This document shows positions 1-10,534 of a stretch of DNA of 64,000 nt, piece by piece. This DNA is from Xiphydria camelus (Eukaryota > Arthropoda > Insecta > Hymenoptera > Xiphydriidae). Numbering within the stretch: the first letter of the stretch is position 1; each line of letters begins with the position of its first letter. Location: positions 13,738,505 to 13,802,504 of the forward strand of contig OY783195.1 of NCBI GenBank assembly GCA_963678675.1, written 5' to 3'. The notes below the pieces were generated by a model that did not search any database, was not told the origin of the DNA, and saw nothing but the letters and a program-made list of their open reading frames with translations. The position numbers and the translations under genes were made by a program.

Positions 1-1
1 T

Positions 2-752
2 ATGGACTTAAAAATGGTGAACTTTCTTCTCGGACAGCAAAGTGGCTTTACCAAATATCCGTGCTTTCTGTGCCTCTGAGATAACAGAGACAAAACACAC
101 CATTGGATTAGAAAAGAGTGGCCTAAGAAAGAAAACCTAGATGTTGGGGAAAATGTCATTAACGATCCCTTACTTGAATGAGAGAGAAATCATATTTCCT
201 CCACTCCATATTAAGCTCGGCCTAATGAAACAGTTGGTAAAGGCTCTTAATAAGACTGGATCATGCTTTGCATATATAGAGAAAAATGCCCCAGTTGAGT
301 TCAGAAAAACTTAAAGCAGGAATATTTGATGGCCCACAAATAAAGTAACTTATTAAGGACCCTGCCTTCGTAAACTCAATGAATGAGGCCGAGCGGAAAG
401 CTTGGACCTCATTTGTTGCAGTGGTCTAAAATTTTCTGAGGAAGCGCAAGGCTGACAACTATGGTGAGTGGTCAACGATATGCTTGTCAGTTTCAGATCT
501 CTTGGGTGCAATATGAGCATCAAAGTGCACTATTTGCATAGTTACTTGGACCGTTTTCCAGAAAATTTAGGCGACATCAGTGAGGATCAGGGTGAAAGAT
601 TTCACCAAGATTTAAAGACTATGAAGAACCGCTACCAAGGACGTTGGGATACAGACATGATGGTAGATTACTGCTGGAATTTAAAAAGGGACTGTTCCCA
701 AATACATTCAAGAGTTTCACGGAAACGAAGCTTTCAAAGTGTACATCAGTGA
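2..752 (+). pseudogene. Decayed copy of a conserved insect transposon-associated gene
   Basis: Three successive frames together read as one protein type that I recognise as a repeated, uncharacterised gene of many insect genomes. The last part is open at 468-752 and carries NMSIKVHYLH, DQGERFHQDLKTM and DYCWNLKRD. Upstream pieces read KYPCFLCL just before a TGA at 77-79 and, after a frame change near 180, IIFPPLHIKLGLMKQLVKAL. In-frame stops lie at 77-79, 179-181, about 312, 346-348 and 427-429, and the left end runs off the window. The gene is dead. Its biochemical role is unknown to me; the repeated occurrence in insects suggests it belongs to a mobile element. No splice sites or TIRs could be tied to it. 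Confidence 0.6.
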
Positions 753-840
753 CTGGTTATTTTATCAATGGCTTCATTCTTTATTTTTATATACATTATA
801 ACAATATTTAAAATTTTTGTATAATATATAATAATAGAAA

Positions 841-3480
841 GGGTCTAGCCGGGTAAGCACTTGAAAAATGCCTATAAAGAAAATAATACGAAATGGGCAC
901 CAAAACACTCTCTCGGATGTGAAACAATTTTAGCAATTTTACTATTAAAAAAAGTCAAGGAGCTGAGATTTTTCAAAAATATAGTTGAACATTAAAAATT
1001 TCTTGCTGCTCACGTAATGGACCAAAAAATTGGAAAAAAAATTCTGGAACATAGGGATCCTTAAAGGGAACTCAAAAAAAATATTGTGTCGCATTTGGCG
1101 CAAAATTCAAATTAAAAAAAAACAAACAATTTAAAAAAGTGCTCTCCACTATTGCTTGAAAAGGTGCTATCATAATTTTTTTTATATAAACGCATCTTCG
1201 CATCATTATTATTCTCAAATTTTTCCAGATTTTTTGATTTGGTGGCACGTGCCAAAAAAATACAAACAAACCTTATGGGAACTGGGTCCCCGTGGATTTG
1301 GCTGGGCTTCACATATGTTGTAGATCTTAATGTTCTGATCAAAAGTTATCATTGCCGCAACAACGGAAAATGGGCAGTTTTTGAGTGTTGAGACCTTAAA
1401 GTTCATATTTTTGCTTTCCGTCATACGGTCTATTGAATCGAAATAATCAAGAAAAATCAGGTTTTCTGTGAATTTTGCTAAAAATCACGTATTTTGTAGT
1501 TGGTGAGCTACCGATTCAGATATCACCCGGTCAGACAAAAAATAAGCAGTTCTGGGAGAAGGAGACTTTAAAGTTACCGCTTTTTATTCGAAACCATACG
1601 CTCTTTTTCAGCCAATTCAAGCACGCATTCAAGATCATGTGCGATCTTGTGAGCAAGTGTTTGCCTCCATATACTTATGCGCAAGTGTGTGCGTGCGCAA
1701 GTGTGTGCGTACTTCACATATATTGTAGTTTATGACCTCCTGATCAAAAGTTACCATTGCCATAGGTAAACTCAAAAAATGTACCAGAGCTAGGAGACTT
1801 TTAAGTACTACACCTTTTACTTGCGACCATACGCTCTGCTGTATTAAACTAGTCTTATGGCTCTTAGATCCTGGTGAATATATCTCACCTGCACGAATAT
1901 TACAGGTCATGATCAGCTGTTCAAATGTCACCATAAATGCAAACTCAAAAATGAAACAGGTTCGAAAATCTGAGACTTTAAAGTTGTCGTTTTTTACTTG
2001 CGATCTTACGTTCCACTTAATCAATCTCCGGTATGTATGCAACATGTTTCGAGTCGTATGGACATGTTCTTGCTTCTGCACATCCACACATGTGTGTGCA
2101 TCTGTGAATGTATCTGTCATATGTATGCGAATGTACATATGTGTATAATGTTATCCGCTCTTTGCATTGCTCAGGGTCAACGACGTGGACATATCTGAAT
2201 TAGAGTAAGATTGTTTGTATTGCTTCTGGCGCATATCTCTAGTGTGGTTACATTTTGATAAAAGCTTTCTATTCGTTATTCAGCATTTCTATTACTTCAT
2301 TGGGATTGTGTTGCGGTGGTCTGTGACCAGCATCTAAGACGGCATGCAGGAGAGACGTTGAAGGGTACTGAACATTAACGAGCTATATACATAAATATAT
2401 CGCGGTGATGCTAATTATTAAGGATCGATATTCAGAATTCCGACCATCGTTTGTGGGAAGATTGACATTTGAAAAGCTGATCGTGACCTGCAATATTCGT
2501 GCAGGTGAGACATATTCCCCAGGATTTAAGAGCCATATAACTCATTTAATACAGCAGAGCATACGGTCGCAAGTAAAAGGTGTACTACTTAAAAGTCTCC
2601 TAGCTCTGATACATTTTTTGAGTCTATGGCAATGGTAACTTTTGATCGGGAGGTCATAAACTACAATATATGTGAAGTACGCGAGGATTTCAGTACTGAA
2701 CCAGTTTCCATAAGATTTGTGCGCTAAAACAATGCAGATACACGAAAAAAATTAGAAAAAATGAGAAAAATCAGACATTAAAAAATAAGTATCTATGCGC
2801 ACGCACACACGCGCGCATAAGTATATGGAGGCAAACACGTGCTCACAAGATCGCACATGATCTTGAATGCGTGCTTGAATTGACTGAAAATGAGCATATG
2901 GTTTCGAATCAAAAACGGCAACTTTAAAGCCCCCCCCCCCCCCCAACTGCTTATTTTTTGTCTGACCGGGTGATACCTGAATCGTTAGCTCACCAACTAC
3001 AAAATACGTGATTTTTAGCAAAATTCACAGAAAACCTGATTTTACATGATTATTTCGATCCAATAGATCGTACCTATGACGGAAAGCAAAAAGTGTGAAA
3101 TTTAAGGTCTCAAAACTCAAAAACTGTCCATTTTTCGTTGTTGCGGCAATAATAACTTTTGATCAGAATGTCATGTCAAGATCTACAACATAATTCGTAC
3201 ATCCAATTCAATACCGCCACAAGTGTAAATTATATAATTTTGAATAAGAAGGAAATAAAACAATGCTAGATCGGAATTCATAGGGCCATATATGCAAATA
3301 TGGCATATTTTAAAACCTAACCACTTGTGGCTGTATTTCTTTTCAAAGTCCAATATGTTGGCACTGCAATAATCGTCATAAAATCAAAAATTAAAATTTT
3401 GCAGTTATGGCGGTATTGAACTGGATGTACGATATGTGAAGCCCAGCCAAATCCACCGGGACCAAATTCCCATAAGGTTT
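841..3480. mobile_element. Large foldback transposon (truncated right end)
   Basis: The segment is a long imperfect palindrome. The left arm (about 1270-1920) is repeated in inverse orientation in the right arm (about 2460-3190 plus 3433-3480). It begins with GGGTCTAGCCGGGTAAGC, the same terminus as the complete relative at 52041-53285, where both ends are present. The terminal 430 bases of the left arm (841-1270) have no partner on the right, so the right end has been lost near 3480. Short reading frames within it on both strands are mirror images of each other and are not genes. A run of 14-15 C lies near 2930-2945. Confidence 0.75.
3193..3432. mobile_element. Nested MITE with TA target duplication
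   Basis: A 240-bp insertion interrupts the right arm of the foldback. Its ends are inverted repeats of about 24 bp (TCGTACATCCAATTCAATAC at left, reverse complement at right with one or two changes). The uninterrupted left arm of the foldback supplies the empty site (CTACAACATATGTGAAG, read on the opposite strand), which shows that TA was duplicated (3191-3192 and 3433-3434). That is the Tc1/mariner pattern. No coding capacity. Confidence 0.75.
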
Positions 3481-3958
3481 GTGCGGGGTCCTTTTTTGTC
3501 GTCGAATTTTTGAGTCTTTTGATTTACAATAATTTTCTTTTCAAATGATGCCTTTTATTTGTTATATATAAATCTTGAACATGGCGATCTTAATTGATTT
3601 GTAATCTTTTTTGGAGAGTATTTTACGTATCAATTTTTTGGCACTGAATGAACATGCCGCCTTTTTTTTACAGAGAATCTGTTTTTGTGAGAAGATTTCA
3701 CTACTTTTTAGAATTTATTCATGAGGAGAATATGTACATGTAGGAGAATAGCTTTTTATTACCACAAAATATTAAAGTCTCACATTTTATACTGATACGA
3801 GTCAATTAATTATAACAACGTTACTTTTCATTTATTCTCGTAATATTTTGAAATGATTTTATAATTAATGTTTCGATAATATTTATATTTTCCCCAGAAC
3901 AATTCGTTCGTCAAAGGATTTCCATAAATAACTGCCGTATGTCCGCGGGCAAACCGAT
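3481..3958. other. AT-rich stretch, nothing recognised
   Basis: No open frame, inverted repeat or family motif stands out here. It may hold the remains of the lost right end of the foldback, but I could not match it to the left arm. Confidence 0.4.
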
Positions 3959-3959
3959 C

Positions 3960-4378
3960 AGTCATACCTATGGCCGATACCTTGAAATTTGATTTCGGCA
4001 GTGTTTGTCGATGGTCGAGTCTTTGATCCCGATATATTCAGCTGTCAATTCAGGAGATCGAAGCGCCTAATCTCGAAATCGTGAATTTATGAATAAATGG
4101 TGGGTAATTTGTAGAAGTGATAAAAAATAATCATTTTTCGATGAAATTCCCCAAAAGTTTAAAAACCGGACTGTCAAAGACTTCATGAAAATCTCCTAAC
4201 CTACTCGTGTAATAACACTTAAATTTTAAGTTCTAAAAATTACTTACATTATTCACAAATTTACGATTCTGTAGAGAATTCCAACTATCAAACTCGACCG
4301 TCGGCAAACACTGCCGAAGTCAAATTTCAAGGTTTCGGCCAAAGGTATCGGCACTTGCTCGAATTCTCCTGGGACGTA
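3960..4378. repeat. Degenerate foldback related to the 55052-55383 palindrome
   Basis: Left arm (about 3965-4025, with CCTTGAAATTTGATTTCGGC) is inversely repeated at about 4293-4352. The middle (GGAGATCGAAGCGCCTAATC at about 4049) matches the arm of the palindrome at 55052-55383, so both belong to one family. This copy is much more diverged and its ends are unclear. Confidence 0.55.
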
Positions 4379-4974
4379 CAGTAAATAATCCGATAGTCGA
4401 TAATATAGAGTCATGTCATTTCTTTCTTTTTTTTAATGTTACCATATGAAACGAGCAATTGAACAACGCATTTCCGATCATCGCCGAACAGTTGACGATG
4501 AAAAAGCCGGAATATATATCACACATTAAATGGCGCGCGTGTTTATTCGATCGCATCTACGTATACACATTTCCGATCACGGCCGACTATCGCCGAAGAT
4601 TGCCGGAATTTTGGTGACATTTTAACATATAGATATCGGCCGAAAAATCATAAAATTCTCGACTCTTAGGCGCGAGGGGCGTGGCTTCGCGTTGTGTGTG
4701 TTAAGGATGAATCTCTATTAATATGTAACTTTTAAAATTTATTCTGGTCTCTGTCAATAGAGAATAATCAATTTATCTGGCGTAACTAAGCATAGTTTTG
4801 GTTATAACCATATATTTATTGAGAAAATTCGATGAAAAAATTTAGTGGTGAAGGGGGGGCAGACATTTTTCCTGTAAAGATACACGGGTGCCCGTGGCGA
4901 CAGCGCTGTCGTTTCTGCCGAAACTAACTTGAACGATTATGCCGCGAGACACTACCATGTCTCTTGATACGGGG
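4379..4974. other. Gene-free stretch with a short direct repeat
   Basis: Only a weak direct repeat is visible: CATTTCCGATCATCGCCGAA near 4469 and CATTTCCGATCACGGCCGAC near 4568, each followed by a similar GCCGGAAT. No open frame of note. Confidence 0.4.
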
Positions 4975-5902
4975 CATTCCAAGTCAACTTTTAGTAGTAG
5001 AAACTTTTGGGTCTCCGATTTAGTTGTTAATTTTTTTCAAGTGTCTTTAATCAATATAAAAACTGGCCTAAATTTTCAGAACGATTCCATAAGTCGTTCG
5101 GCTGTTATTAATTTTTAATATTTTTCATTTTTTTCCCCTTCCATCGCGATTTACGGCTTAAATTAACACAATATGAAAAAAATGACCCAAATGAAAAATT
5201 TGGATTTTTTGTTCGAAAATTTTTTAAATTTTTTTCATATTGTGTTTTTTCTTGAAAATGGAAACAAAAAATATTGTATCTCAAAACCGACGTTTTTAAT
5301 TTTCATGATTTTTTTACACTAAATTTCTACATCTTTTACGGTAGTTTTGAGAGTTCTTAGAAAGTGGGGCCTCCCATAGAAATTTTGTAATGAATTTTTT
5401 AGTGATTTGAAAGAGTTAAATTTACAATTTTTTATTGTAAAATTTTATTTTACAATATTAACACATTCACTGCCGCTCTAATTTAGATACATTACATTAC
5501 ATTTAGATACAAGTTAATAATTCTAACAATAACAAAAAATATATAAAAATCGTCAAAATTCCGAACCACGTGCATGTTTACGTCAAAGTACCTTTACTCA
5601 AGGGCCAGTCTACACATACACATGTAATTGCAGTGCCGAGTTCACTAGTTGATAAAGGAGCCTGAATAGAATAGAACACTTATAAGCGACAGCGGCACCC
5701 GCCCAACTCATCCGCTGACGCTTATGGGTCATTCTCACGAAAAGCAGACTGTTTCAGTTCTAATTTCAAAAAAAAATTCATGGAAAAATTTTAGATTTTC
5801 CTTTTTCAAATCCATAAAATTAATCTTTCATCATACAGCTACATTTCTGAGATGGTAGATAATATTTAAGGACAAATTAACAAAAAAGTTAACATTGGAT
5901 TT

Positions 5903-6578
5903 CACGGAGATGAGACACTGACCAAATTATTCACTTTTGTTCGTGGAATTATCTTTTTGTTTGCTTTTTTAGTCGTTGAGCTCGTGCTTTATATTTTCTT
6001 GCTCGTCTTTCTGCTTTACGTAATTTATTTTCAAGATACTTAATTTGTAAATTTAGTTTGGCTCTGTTCTTTCTTCTAATCTTTTTGCTGCATACTACTC
6101 TACTTCTAGAGCTCGAGGAGGACCCAGCACTATTAGGAGTATCATTAAGATTAATTGCTTCGATCTGCACTGGAAAGAGTTTGGTCAGTTAAACATCTTT
6201 GAACAGAAGTATTCACGGAGGTGAGAAATTTTGATAATTTCCGTTACACAGTAAAGCATTTTGAGGTTATCAAAAGTTGCGTGGTGTTAAAGATACTTGT
6301 AGATGTGTTCTACTTATTTCCAGATCAATAAGCAAATTAAATAAATGTCTTCTTATAATGTACTAACGGAGGTGAGGAATGTGTGTGTGTGTGATCTTGA
6401 ACAAATATCTTTTCTTACCTGTTTTATGAAATTATCACAAACCATTACAAGATTTACCAATGATTTTGACATTACTGAATCGTCAATACAAATAAATTGA
6501 TACCTTCGGACGTCCTGAATAGATGGAGCAGTATTTACGAGATTTATAGTATTTTAACAAGAAAGTAACGGAGGTGAG
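5903..6578 (+). repeat. Four dispersed copies of ACGGAGGTGAG
   Basis: The motif (A/T)(C/A)ACGGAGGTGAG starts near 5903 (with GAGATGAG), 6213, 6365 and 6567, all on the + strand, spaced roughly 310, 150 and 200 bp. Repeats of this kind inside a DNA transposon could be transposase-binding sites; that is inference only. Confidence 0.55.
5949..6170 (-). CDS. Small basic coiled-coil protein of a nested transposon
   Basis: The 73-codon frame starts with ATG and has a serine-rich segment (residues 18-24, SSSSSRSR) followed by a strongly basic heptad-like helix from about residue 30 to the end (KIRRKNRAKLNLQIKYLENK and on to RAQRLKKQTKR). It would suit DNA binding and dimerisation. I associate such basic coiled coils with the N-terminal part of transposase-like proteins of Sola-type elements, but the catalytic part is absent here. 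It lies wholly within the 5726-6788 element. It may be a decayed remnant or an exon of a longer gene; expression is unknown. Confidence 0.4.
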   Translation of the reverse strand: MQIEAINLNDTPNSAGSSSSSRSRVVCSKKIRRKNRAKLNLQIKYLENKLRKAERRARKYKARAQRLKKQTKR

Positions 6579-6870
6579 ATTGTTTTGGCGGACCAGACGA
6601 GTTAGTAAAATTCTTTAATTTTCATGAAGATTGAAGAAAAATTTTTGAGTGCAATTAAACATTATTCTACTTACTTTACAAATATCCTAAAATTGATAAT
6701 TGGTTTTTAGTTTTCTATAATATATGTAACAGTGTTGAATATTCTGTATGGGCGGACAAGAAAGGTCTGCTTTTCGTGAGAATGACCCTTATAAGCGTTC
6801 TATTCCATTCAGGCTTCTAATGAAAAATTCTGATAAATCAACTAGTGAACTCGGCACTGCAATTACATAT

Positions 6871-6944
6871 CTGTACCCCAGGATAAAAGTGTATTAAGTC
6901 CAATTTTTACAAATTGGACTTAATACACTTTTATCCTGGGGTAC
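6871..6944. mobile_element. 74-bp perfect-hairpin insertion with ACATAT duplication
   Basis: The sequence is almost entirely one hairpin: a 35-base arm beginning GTACCCCAGGATAAAAGTGT and its inverse, with about 3 bases between. ACATAT is directly repeated at 6865-6870 and 6945-6950. The opposite arm of the surrounding foldback lacks the insertion, which confirms a recent event. Confidence 0.75.
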
Positions 6945-7614
6945 ACATATGTATATGTAGGCTGGCACTTGAGTAAAGGTACTTTGATGCAAACGTGCAC
7001 GTGGTTCGGAATTTTGACAATTTTTATATATTTTTTGTTATTGTTAGAATTATTAACTTGAAGTTGGGATGGGGCAAAATGTATCTAAATTAGAGCGGCA
7101 TTGAATATGTTAAGATTGTAAAATAAAATTTTACAATTAAAAAAATGGTAAATTTAACTCTTTCAAATCACTAAAAAATTCATTACAAAATTTCCATGGG
7201 AGGCCCCACTTTCTAAGTAATCTCAAAATTATCGCAAAAGATATAGAAATTTAGTGTAAAGAAATCATGAAAATTAAAAATGTCGGTTTTGAGATACATT
7301 TTTTGTTTCAATTTTCAAGAAAAAACGCATTATGAAAAAAATGAAGATTTTTTTTGAAATCCACAAAAAATACAAATTTTTCATTTGGATCATTTTTTTC
7401 ATATTGTGTTAATTTAAGCCGTAAATCGCGATGAAAGGGAAAAAATAAAAAATATAAAAATTAATAACAGCTGTACGACTTATGGAATCGTTCTGAAAAT
7501 TTAGGACAGTTTTTATATTGATTAAAGATACTTGAAAAAAAAAACAACTCAATCGGAGATCCAAAAATTTCTACTACTAAAAGTTGACATGGAACGACCT
7601 ATGTACAGCAACAA

Positions 7615-8031
7615 TTAACATGAATGGTCTATTATCAAGACGACATCTTGCAGCACAACATCAATTTTGATGTTGTAGACTTTGTACAGCGGAGTACCGC
7701 AAAGATAGTGCAGCGCGATTTTTATATTTCTTTTGTTCACGAAACCAATTAAATATCTTGATTTGTGTATCTGTTTATGTTTGATGTGCACGTTGATGCA
7801 GTAATCATCGCTAACGTCCCTTGGTAGTGCCTTTATCATAAGATCTACGACCGCAGGGACATTGATGACTTGTCTAAGAATCCCATACTGACTGCTCATA
7901 TATCGCAGTCTTCTTATTTGCATGGAGGGAATTCTCGGTGAAATAAGTATTTCAGATATTAAATCGAACGTCGTCGTTTCTACCTCTCCCTGCCGTCTCC
8001 CCACCCGACCTTTACAACAAGCATATAGCAT
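7615..8031 (-). pseudogene. Helitron polyprotein fragment (DUF6570-like region)
   Basis: The recognisable part covers about 7660-7923, reading QIRRLRYMSSQYGILRQVIN, then KALPRDVSDDYCINVHIK and LHYLCGTPLYKVYNI. I recognise this as the DUF6570-type segment that precedes the helicase domain in arthropod Helitron proteins. Neither the Rep nuclease motifs nor the helicase are present. The frame before residue 37 and after about residue 125 does not fit the family, so both ends are junctions. It abuts the right end of the 4975-7600 foldback. The piece is non-functional. Confidence 0.55.
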
Positions 8032-8290
8032 CGTACGCTACGTACCTATCTATCCTATGCCTAGATCTAACAGACAAGGGTACCGTTGCTCGTCCTTGGC
8101 CATAAAGAGTGGTCAGACTACGCCGAATGGTGAAGCGACCTTCTATAGGGCTCGTGCGCGGCGATTGAGATGTGCTCTAGTGGTGAGGGTAAGCATTAAA
8201 AGCGTTACATTTTCTACACGGTACATAGGGAAAGTTAATATTTTTAAAGATTTAGTAACAAATACTATAAATGAAAGGTTGTTTTTCATT

Positions 8291-8398
8291 ATGCTGAAGT
8301 CAAGACAACCGTGTTGCATAATGGGGTGTAAAAATCGCGTTGAAAAAGAAGAAGTATATGGCATACTTTTAAATCTACTTTATACTTTGATGCATTGA
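8291..8398 (+). pseudogene. THAP zinc-finger N-terminal scrap
   Basis: A 35-codon frame reads CCIMGCKNRVEKEE shortly after an ATG, matching the first Cys pair and following basic segment of a THAP DNA-binding domain. The remaining zinc ligands (second Cys, His) and the AVPTIF-like segment are absent before the stop. THAP domains occur in host proteins and in P-element-like transposases. Too short to assign further. Confidence 0.3.
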
Positions 8399-8399
8399 T

Positions 8400-8724
8400 A
8401 CTTGTTTGCGGCAGCACGCTGCCTGTAATTATGGAGTATTCGCCGGGTCATTGTATTTCAACAATATTACTCATATAATTCTCGTTAGATAGTTCTTTTC
8501 CCTTTTTACCTCGCGGTTTCACGAAGGAAATCTTCGTTGATTGTAATGAATCCGAAAGAAATAAGCTTTTCCATTTTTCTACAAATAATTAATTTCTTTA
8601 TTTCCCCGTGTATAAAGGCACACTTTGTTACGTACTTAATGCTGTCGACGACCACTGTAGCGCTGAATATTGCCTACTGCCGCGCAACCACTCGGGCATG
8701 CACGAGTCCTATACCTGATAAGCC
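8400..8724. other. No recognisable feature
   Basis: A 73-codon + strand frame at 8537-8758 lacks any family motif and overlaps the dispersed repeat; I do not consider it a gene. Confidence 0.4.
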
Positions 8725-9030
8725 AGGTATTAAATTTACCCGAACTGTCATCTATTGAATTCGTCATTTCTCCTCTATACCAAGTTGACTTAGTGTTCCA
8801 CATATAGCGATATCTATTAGAGTGGGTAATGTGGGAGATGGCTTGTTCCGATCGGTCCGGTAATTAACCTTCCGGGAAGGATACGGGACGGCAAGTACAT
8901 TTGCAACCTTTATTCGCTGAAACATACCGCCATCGCCATTGTCACGGTACACTTAAAACGGTATGCTCTTGCGCATCTTTCTCACGCCATGTGGGAATCG
9001 CTTTCGTATAGTAAGGGGTACATTAAGGGG

Positions 9031-9100
9031 TGTACAACTTTGCTTCCGCCGCTTTCATCATATTGAAATATGATAAAAACGGCGGATGCAAAGTTGTACA
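9031..9100. repeat. 70-bp hairpin (mini-MITE)
   Basis: TGTACAACTTTGCTTCCGCC begins an arm of about 33 bases whose inverse, with a few mismatches, ends at 9100 (GGCGGATGCAAAGTTGTACA). The loop is only a few bases. Likely a small foldback insertion; the target duplication is not clear. Confidence 0.6.
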
Positions 9101-9900
9101 TGTCTATCATTACCGGTTACTTTTTTACGTGTTTTATCCAACTATGGTAATATTAATAAAATCGGATATTTCATCTATTATTTCATAGATTTACTTACGT
9201 AAGGGCAAAGTTCATTTATAAATATATAATGTATGACTATTGTAAATGATAGATACAATTTTAAGTATCTCTGACATCAATATCACTTTCATCATGACTG
9301 CTATCAACACTGATCATTAATCTATTTACATTACAAAGTAATTCCATGTATTGTCCGTCTGAACTTGAACTTGCGAATGCGCTCAGATGATATGCAGATC
9401 GAGATGATACTGAGCGCTAGGGTAGGCGTGCCAATTATAGCTATGTAGTTTAAGGATTTTCTAAAATGTCATGCCTTGTATTTTGTAAAGAATTAACGTA
9501 TCGTTACGTTCTATGATGCTAAATGATAGATTGTATAGTTTTCTTGCAGCAATTCGTGAAAGAAAATAAAACGATCTTTCCGTAAAATGAAAAAAAATAT
9601 AAAAAAGAAAAACTACCGGTTTTCTTATTATAGCCACTTCATCACCATTAATAGCCAGGCGTATGTACCATATTTAGCCACCATGCTTAAATTCAATTGA
9701 AATTAATAAATAGGGAATTGAATTGAATTGCTAACAACTATATCAACATTAAATGAATCAAAAAAGAAGTGCAATGATTATTTATAATATATGTAGGTAT
9801 ATTTAGGTATTGGAATAGTAACACATCTGGTGTACAGAGAATAAACCTCGAGAATTTATACTTTTTCTGGCTCTGTTATTACTTCAATGATATTATCAGA
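9101..9900. other. AT-rich gene-free stretch
   Basis: No open frame or repeat of note. It includes the presumed 3' flank of the pogo-like pseudogene that lies on the opposite strand. Confidence 0.4.
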
Positions 9901-9901
9901 T

Positions 9902-10476
9902 GAATACCATATATAATATCAGCTACATCTGGCCATTTCCAGTATAGTCCACTTTTTCCATCGCTGAGCACTGTACATCATCTTTATCTGTCTGCAAAAT
10001 CTTAGCTGGATAATAGTCTTTATCATATTGGACGATAACATAAGAACCCACATCCCAGTTTTTAGCTTCATCTTTTGTCCTCGCAGTATCTTTAGTCTTA
10101 TTTTCCATATCCTTTTCCAGTTCATTTTTGGTCATGGTTTGGTATGGTTTGGTTTATTGATACTAGATCTCTGTCACGTTTAGTCTCTTTTCTACATTTA
10201 TTTTTTGTTTTTGTTTCCATCGTCTCTTTATTTGGCTTGCTTTTCTCCTTCTCTTCTTTCTTTCGTTTTCGTTCATTTTTCTCCTCTTTTTTTCGTGACA
10301 ATTCATCAGCTTTAGCCTGAGCTATCTGAATCCACTTATCGGTGGTCAAAACTGAGGGCAAATCTTCCCTTTTCCGCTTTATAGTTGATTGTTTAGGCTG
10401 GGGATATTGAAGAACATCTTGCACAGAATGTCATTCGGGTTGTTTTTAGGTTTTATAACTATATTCTGATGAACTG

Positions 10477-10534
<58 letters not shown>

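Larger units (their letters stand above)
5726..6788. mobile_element. Nested 1.06-kb DNA transposon, 24-bp TIRs, TTAT duplication
   Basis: The ends are perfect 24-bp inverted repeats beginning GGGTCATTCTCACGAAAAGC. TTAT is directly repeated at 5722-5725 and 6789-6792, and the host foldback reads through sensibly if the element is removed. A 4-bp duplication is typical of Sola-type and a few other superfamilies. It contains a 73-codon basic coiled-coil frame (5949-6170, - strand) and four copies of an ACGGAGGTGAG motif. It looks like a non-autonomous derivative of a larger transposon. Confidence 0.75.
4975..7600. mobile_element. Foldback element with ~730-bp arms, itself invaded twice
   Basis: Arms at about 4985-5720 and 6793-7595 are inverted copies of one another over most of their length (for example GAACTCGGCACTGCAATTAC on the right and its reverse complement on the left, and TTTTAGTAGTAGAAA near both ends). 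The ends share GTTCCATGTCAAC-like sequence. Two younger insertions lie inside: a 1063-bp element at 5726-6788 and a 74-bp hairpin at 6871-6944. Removing them leaves a short loop around 5675-5725. No transposase is encoded by the foldback itself, so it was presumably mobilised in trans. Confidence 0.75.
8078..8990 (+). repeat. Dispersed repeat family, copy 1 (two blocks)
   Basis: Blocks at about 8078-8150 (AAGGGTACCGTTGCTCGTCC, TTGGCCATAAAGAGTGGTC) and 8725-8990 (GTCATCTATTGAATTCGTCA) recur at 47562-47796 plus 49846-49910 and at 59960-60180; the family end recurs at 2400-2460. The two blocks here are separated by about 580 bp containing a THAP-like scrap. No TIRs are defined. The family may be a non-autonomous transposon or part of a larger element. 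Confidence 0.5.

Noticed and set aside
1475..3021. Two similar 86-89-codon frames on opposite strands
   Set aside because: They are the two arms of the foldback read in opposite directions, and a third copy exists at 52430-52657; non-coding repeat rather than a gene family.
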